Notes: generated by a model from the letters alone, not told the origin. A DNA stretch of 53,114 bases from Candidatus Rokuibacteriota bacterium (GCA_016188005.1 JACPIQ010000030.1:1-53114); one strand, 5' to 3'. Positions 34,809 through 43,914 are shown, counted from the stretch's first letter. Numbers and translations: made by a program.

Positions 34809-34936
34809 TCAGGATGGCGCCACAGGCTGCTCGAGAGGGTCCAGATCCGACGCGCCGCCCGGCGGTTGCCCGCGAGGTGGACCCGCGGTGCCTTGAGCGT
34901 GCACCCGAGGGTGCCGACGACGCGGACGAGCCCTGT

Positions 34937-35674
34937 TCAGTGGCCCGCTAGCCGGGCGCGAAGGAGCGCCGGGCGGTCGGTGATGATGCCGCTCACTCCC
35001 CACGAGACGAGCCGGTCCATCAGGGCCGGCTCGTTGACTGTCCAGACGTAGCAGCCGAGCCCGGCCTCTCGGATCAGCGCTATGTCCCCTTCGGTCAGCA
35101 GGTGTGCCCCCGGGCAGACGGCCTGGACCAATCCCGGCGCCACCACCGATGGGTCCAGCGGCGGCTGCGCCACCAACGCCCCCAGCCTCACCTCCGGGCT
35201 CAGCGTGCGCGCCCGGCGGAGCGCCCCGTGGTCGAAGGACTGGACCAGCGTGCGGTCCAGGACATCGTAGATCTCCAGGCTCGTCACCACCCGCTCCTCG
35301 ATGCCGGGGTAGAGATCGGACCCGGCCTTCAGCTCGATCCAGAAGCGGGTGCGGTCGCGGAAGCGCTCCAGCACCTCCAGGAGGGTCTGGAGCCGCTGCC
35401 CCCGGAAGGCCGGTGAGTGCCAGCTGCCGGCGTCCAGCCGCTTCAGCTCCTGCACGCTCCGGTCGCGGACGGCGCCGGCCCCGTCCGTCGTCCGTTCGAG
35501 CGTCCAGTCGTGGATCACCACCAGCTGGTCGTCGCCGGAGAGATGGACGTCCAGCTCGATGGCGTCGGCGCCCTGCTGGATGGCCAGCTCGAAGGCCGCG
35601 ATGGTGTTCTCGGGGGCCTCGGCTGAGGCGCCCCGGTGGGCGATCACCAGCGGGCGGCTCGCGTCGTCCGGCAT
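34937..35674 (-). CDS. Glycerophosphodiester phosphodiesterase
   Basis: The 245-residue protein has the GDPD motifs: [31 protein letters not shown] with the metal-binding acids and His, and WIELKAG. The C-terminal WTVNEP and GIITDRP complete the barrel. It releases glycerol-3-phosphate from deacylated phospholipids. No signal peptide, so it is cytoplasmic. It is divergent from a PlsC-type acyltransferase gene with 35 bp between, which suggests shared control of phospholipid turnover. Confidence 0.94.
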   Translation of the reverse strand: MPDDASRPLVIAHRGASAEAPENTIAAFELAIQQGADAIELDVHLSGDDQLVVIHDWTLERTTDGAGAVRDRSVQELKRLDAGSWHSPAFRGQRLQTLLEVLERFRDRTRFWIELKAGSDLYPGIEERVVTSLEIYDVLDRTLVQSFDHGALRRARTLSPEVRLGALVAQPPLDPSVVAPGLVQAVCPGAHLLTEGDIALIREAGLGCYVWTVNEPALMDRLVSWGVSGIITDRPALLRARLAGH

Positions 35675-35709
35675 TGTGTGCCTCGTGGCCCCCGTGGCAG
35701 TATCGGGAC

Positions 35710-36342
35710 GTGCGCACGCCCGTCCTCGACCTCTTCCGTCCCGCCGTGTGGCTCGGGGCCCGCCTGTACTTCGGCATCCGCTTCGAGGGCGTCGAGAACA
35801 TCCCCCGGGACGGCGCGCTCATCATCACCCCGAACCACGTGACCTACGCCGATCCTCCCCTGGTCAGCATCCCGGTGCGTCGCCCCGTCTACTACATGGC
35901 CTGGAGCGCGCTGTTCCGCATCCCCGTCTTCTCCTGGGTGATCCGCCGCCTCCGAGCCTTCCCCGTCGACATCGGGTCCGCCGACCCGAGGGCGACGCGG
36001 GAAGCCGTCCGCCTGCTGGAGGCGCAACAGGCCGTGATGATCTTTCCCGAGGCGGGGCGCAGTCACGATGGGCGGCTGCAGCGCTTCAGGCTCGGCGCCT
36101 TCCGGCTGGCATGCTCCCGGAGCGCGCCGGTGCTCCCCGTGACGATCATCGGCGGCAGCGAGTCGTGGCCTCCGGGGCGGCTCCTCCCGCGTCCCGGCCA
36201 GGTGACCATCGTCTACCACCCGCTCATCTGGCCAGCAGGGGGCGACGATGTCAAGGGCGCCGCGCGGGAGATGGCGACCAAGGTCCACGCTGCCGTACTC
36301 TCCGCGCTGCCGCCATCCCTGCGAGCACCCGGCGGGGAGTAG
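35710..36342 (+). CDS. 1-acyl-sn-glycerol-3-phosphate acyltransferase (PlsC-type)
   Basis: The 210-residue protein has the acyltransferase motif NHVTYADPP (HX4D) and [10 protein letters not shown] in place of the common FPEGTRS. It starts with GTG at 35710; the frame upstream is antisense to the GDPD gene. Family members add the second acyl chain in phosphatidic acid synthesis. The Gly-Thr to Ala-Gly change in motif III could alter the acceptor. Behind it lie 288 bp (36343-36630) with the sigma-54 control region of the next operon. Confidence 0.88.
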   Translation: MRTPVLDLFRPAVWLGARLYFGIRFEGVENIPRDGALIITPNHVTYADPPLVSIPVRRPVYYMAWSALFRIPVFSWVIRRLRAFPVDIGSADPRATREAVRLLEAQQAVMIFPEAGRSHDGRLQRFRLGAFRLACSRSAPVLPVTIIGGSESWPPGRLLPRPGQVTIVYHPLIWPAGGDDVKGAAREMATKVHAAVLSALPPSLRAPGGE

Positions 36343-36425
36343 GGCATGCCGAGGGCCGTCATCTCAAGGTCCGTGCAGCCCAGAGCCTGCCGCGGGTAGC
36401 CCGGGCTGACTCGTTCCCTGTCCTC

Positions 36426-36462
36426 TGCGCAATCGCGCGCGCGCCGAGAAGCGCCTTGCGCA
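36426..36462 (+). promoter_or_regulatory. Paired TGCGCA sites, candidate enhancer of the cupredoxin-oxidase operon
   Basis: TGCGCAA (36426-36432) and TTGCGCA (36456-36462) form an inverted pair with core starts 31 bp apart, about three helical turns. The nearer site ends 95 bp before the -24 GG of the sigma-54 promoter, the usual range for NtrC-type activator binding. The same core occurs twice upstream of the kinase promoter at 44734-44775. Confidence 0.5.
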
Positions 36463-36555
36463 CCGAACCGGGGTCCATCGCCTCTCGTCCCCAGCCCGCC
36501 TCGAGAAATTCCCTTTGGCGTCGGCTTGATGCACCTGCGCTCGCCGGCGGACGTC

Positions 36556-36571
36556 CTGGCACGCCAATTGC
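36556..36571 (+). promoter_or_regulatory. Sigma-54 (-24/-12) promoter
   Basis: CTGGCACG-CCAA-TTGC matches the sigma-54 consensus YTGGCACG-N4-TTGC at every fixed position. The -24 GG (36558-36559) and -12 GC (36570-36571) have the required 12-bp offset. Transcription would start near 36582, leaving a leader of about 49 nt with AAAGGAGG before the ATG at 36631. Confidence 0.85.
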
Positions 36572-36630
36572 CCATCACCCGGGGAAATGGTGGCTACGAC
36601 TTCTGGACGACGCGAAAGGAGGAGCTGGCG

Positions 36631-37089
36631 ATGAATGACAGGAGACGGTGGTCAGTGGCTCTTGCAGGAGCCGTGGTCGCAGTCCTGGTCCTGGCAGGGG
36701 GATGGGAGGCGGCTCAGGCCCAGTCAGTGAAGGAGTTCCTGCTCGTCACGGGAGAGTGGTCCTGGAAAGCCAAGGCCGGTGAAGCGCCCGTGGTCGACCG
36801 CAACCGGGGGCCGGTCAAGGAGATCGAGCGCTACAGCTTCGATCCCCCGTTCCTGGTCGTCAACAAGGGGGACACCGTGGTCCTGAAGATCCACGCCTTG
36901 AAGGGAGCGAAGCACGTGCTCAAGATCGAGGATTTCGGTGTCGACGAGACCACCATCAACAAGGGTGAAGAGAAGACAGTCAAGTTCGTTGCCAACAAGG
37001 CGGGGACGTTCAAGTTCGTCTGCACCAACCACACGGACGCGGAGAAGGAAGGGCCGATGGTGGGGTACCTCTATGTCGTGGGCCGGTAG
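36631..37089 (+). CDS. Secreted cupredoxin, nitrosocyanin-like
   Basis: The 152-residue protein has a signal peptide (cleavage near AQAQ, residues 29-32). The mature domain follows the nitrosocyanin layout ([15 protein letters not shown]..., [28 protein letters not shown]). The candidate copper ligands are His95, Cys131, His134 and Met143, a blue type 1 set. In nitrosocyanin, by my alignment, the position of His95 is a Glu and a second His follows the Cys-x2-His. So this is probably an electron carrier rather than a red copper protein. It is the first gene behind the sigma-54 promoter, with AAAGGAGG as ribosome binding site. Confidence 0.88.
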   Translation: MNDRRRWSVALAGAVVAVLVLAGGWEAAQAQSVKEFLLVTGEWSWKAKAGEAPVVDRNRGPVKEIERYSFDPPFLVVNKGDTVVLKIHALKGAKHVLKIEDFGVDETTINKGEEKTVKFVANKAGTFKFVCTNHTDAEKEGPMVGYLYVVGR

Positions 37090-37831
37090 GAGCTGGCCTC
37101 TCGGGCTAGACCGCCGGCTCATCACGCTCGCCGGGGTCAGTATGGCCGCGCTCTCCTGGGCGGCGCCGGCGATCGGGCAGGACGGCTACCGGGAGGGGAC
37201 GGTCGCCAACGGCGCCACCATCGCCGGAGAGGTGAGCCATGCGGGAGCCCCTCCCGCCCCGTTCGTGATCTGGGTGAAGAAGAACGCCGACGTCTTCGGC
37301 GAGAAGCTCCCTGACGAGCGCGTCATCGTCTCGCGGACCGGCAAGATCAAGAACGTCCTCGTCGCTCTGGAGGGGATCAAGGGGGGGAAGCGGTGGTCGG
37401 ATCATCGTCCGCAGCTCCTCAACCGAGGGGGGCTGTTCGTGCCTCACCTCCAGGCGGCCCGGACCGGGAGCCAGCTGGAGGTCACCAACCAGGACCCGGT
37501 CCTCCACAACACTCACGCCTACGTCAACGGTCGAACCCTCTTCAACATGGCGCAGCCGAACAAGGGTCAGGTGATCCAGAAGTCCCTCAAGCGGTCCGGG
37601 ATGGTGGAACTCATGTGCGATGCCCACGACTGGATGAACGGATGGATCGCGGTCCTGGATCACCCCTACTTCGCCCTGACCGGCGAGGACGGCACGTATA
37701 CGATCGCAGACGTCCCGCCGGGGACCTACACGCTGACAGCATGGCACGAGAAACTGGGACGCCAGCAGCTCCCGGTGACGGTAAAGGGCAATGAGACGAA
37801 GCGGATGAACCTGGCCTTTCCGGCGAAGTAG
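37073..37831 (+). CDS. Secreted cupredoxin with carboxypeptidase-regulatory-like domain
   Basis: The 252-residue protein has a signal peptide with an Arg-Arg pair (LDRRLITLAGVSMAALSW). The cupredoxin part has candidate ligands His145 (VLHNTH), Cys182, His185 and Met188 (MCDAHDWMNG). A beta-sandwich (GEDGTYTIADVPPGTYTLTAWHEKLG) of the carboxypeptidase-regulatory type ends the protein. I chose the ATG at 37073, which overlaps the upstream gene by 17 bases; an ATG at 37142 would cut the signal peptide. It probably passes electrons in the periplasm with the upstream cupredoxin. Confidence 0.85.
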   Translation: MSWAGRSWPLGLDRRLITLAGVSMAALSWAAPAIGQDGYREGTVANGATIAGEVSHAGAPPAPFVIWVKKNADVFGEKLPDERVIVSRTGKIKNVLVALEGIKGGKRWSDHRPQLLNRGGLFVPHLQAARTGSQLEVTNQDPVLHNTHAYVNGRTLFNMAQPNKGQVIQKSLKRSGMVELMCDAHDWMNGWIAVLDHPYFALTGEDGTYTIADVPPGTYTLTAWHEKLGRQQLPVTVKGNETKRMNLAFPAK

Positions 37832-37940
37832 CGGAGAGCGGCGGACTCTCGACGACGTCCTGGACTCCTTCTTGCGGATCGACTGCCACGAGTGGGACTG
37901 CGAGGGCGGCCCCCGGGCTGACCTTCGCCTTCGAGTACAG

Positions 37941-39905
37941 GTGAGCCGGCCTTTGGCCCCCGGCCGCGCCGCGTGGCTTCTCATCACGGTCCTGGCGCTT
38001 GCGCTCGGCTCGGCGCTCGCCGGGCCCGCCGCTGCCGCCGAGGCGCCCGCCACGGACTACCGGCGCTTCTTCGGCGGAGACGCCCGGCTGGTCATCTGGA
38101 TTGTCGCCCAGATCCACCTGATGTTCGGGGCGTTCGTGCTGGGGGTGCCCATCTTCGCCTCGATCGTGGAGGTCATCGGCTGGCGCACCGGCGACTCCCG
38201 CTACGACCGCCTCGCCCAGGAGTTCACGGCCCTGCTCGCCGCCGCATTCTCCACGACGGCGGCCTTCGGCGGGCTGCTCGCCTTCGCGCTCTTCGGGCTC
38301 TATCCCAGGTTCATGACGTTCCTCACGTCGATCTTCCACACGACGTACTACGTCTACGCCCTGCTCTTCCTCGCCGAAACCTTCACCCTGTACCTCTACT
38401 ACTATGGCTGGAACCGCCTGCGCGGGCGCTGGAAGGGGCTCCACGTGCTCCTCGGCATCCTCCTGAACGTCTGGGGCACGGTGCTCATGCTGCTCGCCAA
38501 CGCGTGGGTCTCCTACATGATGGCCCCGTCGGGGCTCGACAAGGAGGCCCTGCGGTTTGTGGGGACCACCTGGCAGGCGGTGGCCAACCCCCTCTGGATC
38601 CCGCTGGCCATCCACCGCTTCGTCGCCAACGTCGCCTTCGGCGGGTTCATCGTCGGCGCCTACGCGGCGCTCCGCTTCCTCGGGGCCCGGCGGGACGCTG
38701 ACCGCGCGTACTACGACTGGATGGGCTACGTGGGGAACTTCGTCGGCCTGGCGGCGCTGATCCCGCTCCCCTTCGCCGGCTACTATCTCGGGCGGGAGGT
38801 GTACTCGGCGAGCCCGGTCATGGGCAACAACATGATGGGCGGCGCCTTCTCCTGGAGCTTCATCATCCAGGCCGTCCTGATCGGCATGCTCTTCGTGGGC
38901 GGCAACTACTATCTGTGGACGGGCATGGGGCGGATCAGCGGCGCCGAGCGCTACCGGCCCTACATCAAGTACATCAACGTCCTGCTGCTCGTGAGCTTCG
39001 CCGTCTGGCTCACCCCGCGCAACATCCCCCTCACCGGCGAGGAGCAATTGGCCCTGGGCGGTCAGTTCCATCCCCTCCTGAAGTACCTCGGCTTGATGGC
39101 CGCGAAGAATGCGGCGGTGAACTTCATCATCCTCTCCACGTTCTTCTCGTTCCTCCTCTACCGGCGGGCGAACAAGGGGCGCCCCCGCCCCTTCGCCGAG
39201 CACGGAGCCGGGGCGAAGGTCACTCTGGGCGTGGCGGCCGCGATCTCGGCGCTCATCCTCGCCTGGTACGGCCGGAGCCTCCTCACCCTGGATCCCACGA
39301 CCCTCGACCTCTCCCCGGACCGTGCCCGGTACTTCACGCTTCCCGCCTATCTCCTCCTGGGCCAGGTCGGGATGGTCCTCGTCACGGGGGTGCTGACCCT
39401 CCGCGACCGGGGCAAGCTCGCCCAGGCGCTCTTCCTCGCCTCGACGGTCTTGGCGTCCGTGTTCGTGCTGGGCGTGTACGGCTTCGTCATCATGGAGAAG
39501 GCCAACCCCTTCCTCCGCAACATCGCCGTGGGCCAGTGGCTCATGGTCATGGTCTGCCTCTTCTGGACCGCCACGATCGATGTCCTCCTGTTCCGTCGGG
39601 CGGAGATCGTCGGCGAGATCCGATGGGGGCGGATGCCTGCCCGCTCCCAGTACGCTCTCGTTCTCCTCTGCGTGAGCATCGTCATGCTGATGGGGCTCAT
39701 GGGCTTCATCCGCTCCGGGCTCCGCGAGGACTGGCACATCTACGGCGTGCTGCAGGACACCTCCACCTGGGCCTGGACGCCGACCAACGCTTACATGATG
39801 CGGGTGGTCGGGAGCATCGTCGTCGTCTTCCTCGGGCTCGTGTCCTTCGTCTTCTGGCTGGCGGGGCTGGGGCAGCACGAGCGCGGGGACGAGCGCCCGG
39901 CATGA
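37941..39905 (+). CDS. CydA-like cytochrome bd-type oxidase subunit I
   Basis: The 654-residue protein has an N-terminal signal-like helix and about a dozen further helices. Family features are IHLMFGAFVLG with His59, SIFHTTYYVYALLFLAE with His133 and Glu146, and AIHRFVANVAFGG with His224, all candidates for heme ligation or proton transfer. It belongs to the bd superfamily, but lacks a neighbouring cydB. The neighbours are cytochromes c and cupredoxins. This fits the divergent OR-N/OR-C-type branches, which use other partners. Start: GTG 37941; a TTG at 37872 is possible but adds a non-hydrophobic lead. Confidence 0.82.
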   Translation: MSRPLAPGRAAWLLITVLALALGSALAGPAAAAEAPATDYRRFFGGDARLVIWIVAQIHLMFGAFVLGVPIFASIVEVIGWRTGDSRYDRLAQEFTALLAAAFSTTAAFGGLLAFALFGLYPRFMTFLTSIFHTTYYVYALLFLAETFTLYLYYYGWNRLRGRWKGLHVLLGILLNVWGTVLMLLANAWVSYMMAPSGLDKEALRFVGTTWQAVANPLWIPLAIHRFVANVAFGGFIVGAYAALRFLGARRDADRAYYDWMGYVGNFVGLAALIPLPFAGYYLGREVYSASPVMGNNMMGGAFSWSFIIQAVLIGMLFVGGNYYLWTGMGRISGAERYRPYIKYINVLLLVSFAVWLTPRNIPLTGEEQLALGGQFHPLLKYLGLMAAKNAAVNFIILSTFFSFLLYRRANKGRPRPFAEHGAGAKVTLGVAAAISALILAWYGRSLLTLDPTTLDLSPDRARYFTLPAYLLLGQVGMVLVTGVLTLRDRGKLAQALFLASTVLASVFVLGVYGFVIMEKANPFLRNIAVGQWLMVMVCLFWTATIDVLLFRRAEIVGEIRWGRMPARSQYALVLLCVSIVMLMGLMGFIRSGLREDWHIYGVLQDTSTWAWTPTNAYMMRVVGSIVVVFLGLVSFVFWLAGLGQHERGDERPA

Positions 39906-40897
39906 AGCGGTCATTCCTCGGCGTGATCGTCTTCACGCTCGCCGTGATCCTCGCGCTCGTGGGAGTGGCCGAGCTGGTCACGCGGGTGTCCGGCGAGGGC
40001 GGGCGGCGGCCGGCCGCCGCGCTGACGGGCGCCGACCTCACCCCCGAGGCGGGCGAGGCGATCTTCTGGGGCAAGGGCAAGTGCTCCACCTGCCACGCGG
40101 TGGGCAGCCGCGGCGCGAGCATCCGCGGGCCGAACCAGGGCGAGTCGGGTCCCCTGGGGCTCCCGATCGGGGCGCGGGCCCTGGAGCGTGCCAGGGAGCG
40201 GTCCAGGGTCACGGGCCGGCCCTATACGGCCACGGACTACCTCGTCGAGAGCGTGGTGGAGCCCGGGGCGTATGTCGTCGAGGGCTTCAAGAACGAGATG
40301 CCGGACCCGACGCGGCCGCCGATCTCGCTCAAGCCCGAGGAGCTCCGGGCGGTGATCCTCTATCTCGGGACCCTCGGCGGCGAGCCGGACGCCGCCGCGA
40401 TCAAGCTGCCCGAGGGGGTCCTCGCCGCCGCCGGGGGGGCGCCGGCGAGGGAGGAGTGGAAGGCCTACCTGCCCGGCGATCCGGCCAAGGGGGAGAAGCT
40501 CTTCTTCGACGCGGACTCCAACGCCGCGTGCGCCAAGTGCCACGCCGTGAAGGGCCGGGGCGGCAAGGTGGGGCCCGAGCTGACCCAGGTGGCGGGGACG
40601 CGGGAGCCGACGTTCATCATCGAGTCCATCCTCGATCCCTCCAAGGAGATCGCCTCGGGCTTCGAGCCGGTGCTCATCGTGACCAAGGAGAACCGCTACA
40701 TCACCGGGATCGTCAGGAAGGAGGACCCGGCGCAGGTCGAGGTGATGGACAGCAAGGCGGAGATCCACAAGGTCGCCAAGGCCGAGATCCAGCAGCGCGC
40801 GCCGCAGAAGACGTCGCTCATGCCGGGCAACTTCAAGGAGATCCTGACCGTGGAGGAGTTCCATGACCTTCTCGCCTACGTGCTGACGCTCCGATGA
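39902..40897 (+). CDS. Membrane-anchored diheme cytochrome c
   Basis: The 331-residue protein has one N-terminal helix (about 4-26) that probably anchors it. Two heme c sites follow: CSTCH (61-65) and CAKCH (210-214). The second domain continues with VGPELTQVAGTREPTFIIESILDPSKEIASGF, a layout common in membrane-gene-linked cytochromes of large heme clusters. It couples by ATGA overlap to the CydA-like gene, so it is a likely electron-donating subunit of that oxidase. Confidence 0.92.
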   Translation: MKRSFLGVIVFTLAVILALVGVAELVTRVSGEGGRRPAAALTGADLTPEAGEAIFWGKGKCSTCHAVGSRGASIRGPNQGESGPLGLPIGARALERARERSRVTGRPYTATDYLVESVVEPGAYVVEGFKNEMPDPTRPPISLKPEELRAVILYLGTLGGEPDAAAIKLPEGVLAAAGGAPAREEWKAYLPGDPAKGEKLFFDADSNAACAKCHAVKGRGGKVGPELTQVAGTREPTFIIESILDPSKEIASGFEPVLIVTKENRYITGIVRKEDPAQVEVMDSKAEIHKVAKAEIQQRAPQKTSLMPGNFKEILTVEEFHDLLAYVLTLR

Positions 40898-40917
40898 GGC
40901 CACGGTGCGCGGGCGCC

Positions 40918-41109
40918 CCGACGAGCCGGCAGGGCGAAGAGGCCCAACCGCGACGTGAGGTCATCCACGTTCAGGCGAGCCCGATGAGCCCACAAGGGCG
41001 AAGAGGCCCAACCGCGACGTGAGGTCATCCACGTTCAGGCGAGCCCGATGAGCCCACAAGGGCGAAGAGGCCCAACCGCGACGTGAGGTCATCTACGTTC
41101 AGGCGAGCC
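40918..41109. repeat. 64-bp tandem repeat, three copies, ending at a start codon
   Basis: Copies of CCGATGAGCCCACAAGGGCG... start at about 40918, 40981 and 41045, with AGGGCGAAGAGG at 40931, 40995 and 41059 (period 64). Copies 2 and 3 differ by one C/T change; copy 1 has a few changes and a one-base gap. Each unit holds an ACGTG/CACGT hairpin. Each unit also ends with CAGGCGAGCC-GATG, and the real start codon of the next gene sits at the same place after the last copy. The repeat fills almost all of the gap 40898-41111. Confidence 0.92.
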
Positions 41110-41111
41110 GA

Positions 41112-43478
41112 ATGAAACGGGTCCCCCTCTTCTGGAGCGTGGGTATCGTCCTGCTCGTCGTGTGGGCGACGCTCGCCTGGGTGCTTCCCTACGCGGCCAT
41201 GTGGCTGACGGGCCGCGACCGGTCCCTGCCTGTTCCCGGCGCCGTCTTCGCCATCTACCTCATCCTCGCCCTCGTCGGGGCGGCGGTCTATGTCACCATC
41301 AGCGACGAGTCCATCCGTGAGTTCCTGCGCCCCCCGCTCGCCTTCCTGCGGGGCCCGCGTACCGGCACGCGCCGGGGGACCGGGCTCCGGACGGGACGGC
41401 TCGCCGTCCTCCTGCTGATCCCGCTGGCGGCGGGCGGCGTCGTGTACGCTCGGGCACTGCCGCGGGTGCAGAGTCCCACGAGTCTCAGGATCCAGCACCC
41501 CACCATCCCGGGCGCCTACGAGCGGCTCAGGAATCCATTCCGCGAGCCCACCGACGCGGCGGTGCAGAAGTGGATGGCCGAGACGAAACGCGCTGGCAGC
41601 CTCGACGAGGGGCGCCGCGCCTACACCGAGGCTGCCCTCCTCGACGGGCGCGTGATCTTCCAGATCAACTGCCGGCCCTGCCACGGGGATGCGGCCGACG
41701 GACAGGGGCCGATGGCCTGGGGCTTCAGGCTCAAGCCCGCCAACTTCACCGACCCGGGAATGATCGCCACCGTCGTCGAGCCCTACGCCTTCTGGCGCGT
41801 CACCGAGGGTGGGCCCGGGCTGCCGCCCTCGGGAAGCCCGTGGGACTCGGCCATGCCGATCTGGAAGCAGGACCTGAGCGACGAGGAGAAGTGGAAAGCG
41901 GTCCTGGCGGCCTATGACCTGGCCGGGGTCGAGCCGAGAAAGCCAGAGAAGCTGCACTCATCGCTGTTCGTGGGGCGCGCCGAGGCCCAGGCCGCGCCTC
42001 CCTCGGAGACCCCGGAGCGCCTGGCCCGCGGGAAGGCGGTCTACGTCAAGCGCTGCCTCGCCTGCCACGGGGAGAAGGGCGACGGCAAGGGGCCAGTGGC
42101 GCCCTATCTCGAGCCGCGCCCGCGGGACTTCGTGGCGGCGTCCTTCAAGCTTCGCACGACCGAGTCGGGTGAGCCGCCCACTGACGAGGATCTCTTCCGC
42201 GTGGTGACGCGCGGCGTGCCGGGCACTGCCATGGCGGGCTGGACGACACTGTCCGAGCAGGAGCGATGGCTCGTGATCGGCTACATCAAGACGTTCAGTG
42301 ACGTGTTCACCGAGAAGCGGACCCTCGTCAAGCCGGCGAGGGAGATCGCCCCCTCTGCGGAGCTCCTCGCCAAGGGGAAGGAGGTCTACAGGCGCGCCAA
42401 GTGCTGGGAGTGTCACGGCCAGGAGGGGCGCGGCGACGGCGAGGCCGCTCCCAAACTCAAGGATGACGCGGGAGACCGCATCCTCGCCGCCGACCTCACC
42501 AAGGGCTGGCGGATCAAGGGTGGGCGGGAGGCCCGGGACATCTTCATGCGCTTCTCGACCGGCCTCGACGGAACGCCCATGCCCTCCTTCGCGGACTCGC
42601 TCGGGGAGGAGGACCGCTGGGCGCTGGCCCACTACGTCAAGTCGCTCCAGACTGTCGAAGAGCCGGGCGATCCGGTGGTGCTCCGGGCCACGCGGCTGGC
42701 CGGGCCCCTGCCTGGCGACCCCGACGACGCGCGGTGGGCGAAGGCCCCCTTCCTCGCCGTCCCGCTGGCCGGCCAGGTGCTGGCCAGGCCGCGCTGGCAG
42801 AACCACTCGGTGGATGCCGTCACCGTGCGCGCCTCCTACAACGACACGGCCATCGCGTTTCTCTTCGAGTGGAACGACCGCTCCAGGGACACCGAGCACC
42901 AGCCCGGGCCGGAGCCCGAACTGAAGGAGGCCACCTACCCCCTGCGTGATCTGACGCCCGGGCTCCGCGAGAAGCTCCGCGACGCGATCCGCCTCCAGCT
43001 CCCTGTCGCGATCCCCGTCGGTCCCGAGCGGCCCCACTTCTTCCTCGGGAGCCCGGGCAAGCCCGTGTCCCTCTGGCACTGGCAGGCCGACCTCGATGCG
43101 GCCGGCAAGCCCGCGGTGGTGAAGGAGTGGGCTGAGGGCTTCCAGAAGCCCGTTCGGGCCCAGACCGACGCCGCCCAGGACGTGACGGGCAAGGGCGTGT
43201 GGAAGGACGGGCGCTGGAAGGTCGTGATGACCCGGCCGCTCGTGCCGAGGGAGCGCGGCCGCGACGTCACCTTCGAGCCGGGCCGGCTCATCCCCTTCGC
43301 CATCCACGCCTGGGACGGGGCCAACGGCGAGCGGGGTTTCATGATGGCGCTCTCGTCCTGGACCTACGTCGTGCTGGAGTCCCCCGTCTCGGCCTGGGCC
43401 TACCTGTCCTCCCTGCTGGCCGTCTGCGTCGTCGGGCTCGTGGAGTGGTGGCTGATCCGCCGCGTCCGCCGGAGCTAG
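41112..43478 (+). CDS. Triheme cytochrome c fused to an ethylbenzene-dehydrogenase-type heme-binding domain
   Basis: The 788-residue protein has N-terminal helices (about 6-28, 43-63, 97-113), three heme c sites CRPCH (187-191), CLACH (315-319) and CWECH (431-435), and then an EB_dh-type domain (about 500-760; DDARWAKAPFLAVPLAG, ...TVRASYNDTAIAFLFEWND) that binds a b-type heme in NarI-like and EBDH gamma subunits. A last helix (AYLSSLLAVCVVGLVEWWLI) anchors the C-terminus. I infer an electron conduit for the adjacent oxidase or for an unknown periplasmic donor. Confidence 0.9.
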   Translation: MKRVPLFWSVGIVLLVVWATLAWVLPYAAMWLTGRDRSLPVPGAVFAIYLILALVGAAVYVTISDESIREFLRPPLAFLRGPRTGTRRGTGLRTGRLAVLLLIPLAAGGVVYARALPRVQSPTSLRIQHPTIPGAYERLRNPFREPTDAAVQKWMAETKRAGSLDEGRRAYTEAALLDGRVIFQINCRPCHGDAADGQGPMAWGFRLKPANFTDPGMIATVVEPYAFWRVTEGGPGLPPSGSPWDSAMPIWKQDLSDEEKWKAVLAAYDLAGVEPRKPEKLHSSLFVGRAEAQAAPPSETPERLARGKAVYVKRCLACHGEKGDGKGPVAPYLEPRPRDFVAASFKLRTTESGEPPTDEDLFRVVTRGVPGTAMAGWTTLSEQERWLVIGYIKTFSDVFTEKRTLVKPAREIAPSAELLAKGKEVYRRAKCWECHGQEGRGDGEAAPKLKDDAGDRILAADLTKGWRIKGGREARDIFMRFSTGLDGTPMPSFADSLGEEDRWALAHYVKSLQTVEEPGDPVVLRATRLAGPLPGDPDDARWAKAPFLAVPLAGQVLARPRWQNHSVDAVTVRASYNDTAIAFLFEWNDRSRDTEHQPGPEPELKEATYPLRDLTPGLREKLRDAIRLQLPVAIPVGPERPHFFLGSPGKPVSLWHWQADLDAAGKPAVVKEWAEGFQKPVRAQTDAAQDVTGKGVWKDGRWKVVMTRPLVPRERGRDVTFEPGRLIPFAIHAWDGANGERGFMMALSSWTYVVLESPVSAWAYLSSLLAVCVVGLVEWWLIRRVRRS

Positions 43479-43500
43479 GCCGCGGCAGGAGGGAGTCGTC

Positions 43501-43914
43501 GTGATCGCCACGCGCGAAGCCCGGTTCAAGCAGGCGGCCTGGTGCTACCTGGCCTACGGTGTCGCCTACTGGCTCGGCGGCGTGTATCTCGCCGCCCACG
43601 GGATCGGAGGTGGCCGCGGGCTCGTCTGGGTCGCGCTGGGCCTCGTCTTCGTGGCCCTCTTCCCGTGGCTCATCGCCCGTGGCTCGCGAGGGCGGGGCTT
43701 CCTCTGGTTCGTCCGGGTGCTGAGCGTGGCCGTGCTCTTGCGGGCGATCCTCGTGGCGCGCACCGTCGTTGAGCCCCGCCTGCCCTCGGTCCCGCTGCCC
43801 GGTGGCGGCGTCTTGCCCATGCGCGTGGCCGCCACGCTCTTTCTCGTCATCACCCTGGCCACGGCCGCCATGCTGGCACGCGCGGCCTGGAGCCGCCGCT
43901 CGTCGGTGTTATGA
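43501..43914 (+). CDS. Small polytopic membrane protein
   Basis: The 137-residue protein has about four hydrophobic segments (YLAYGVAYWLGGVYLAA, LVWVALGLVFVALFPWLI, LWFVRVLSVAVLLRAILV, LFLVITLATAAMLARAAW). I do not recognise a family. It starts with GTG at 43501 after AGGAGGGA. It lies 22 bp behind the triheme gene and 13 bp before the PCP-repeat gene, so it belongs to the same operon and may be an assembly or accessory subunit. Confidence 0.75.
   Translation: MIATREARFKQAAWCYLAYGVAYWLGGVYLAAHGIGGGRGLVWVALGLVFVALFPWLIARGSRGRGFLWFVRVLSVAVLLRAILVARTVVEPRLPSVPLPGGGVLPMRVAATLFLVITLATAAMLARAAWSRRSSVL

Noticed and set aside
40918-41109. Possible CRISPR array
   Set aside because: Units of 64 bp follow each other without variable spacers.
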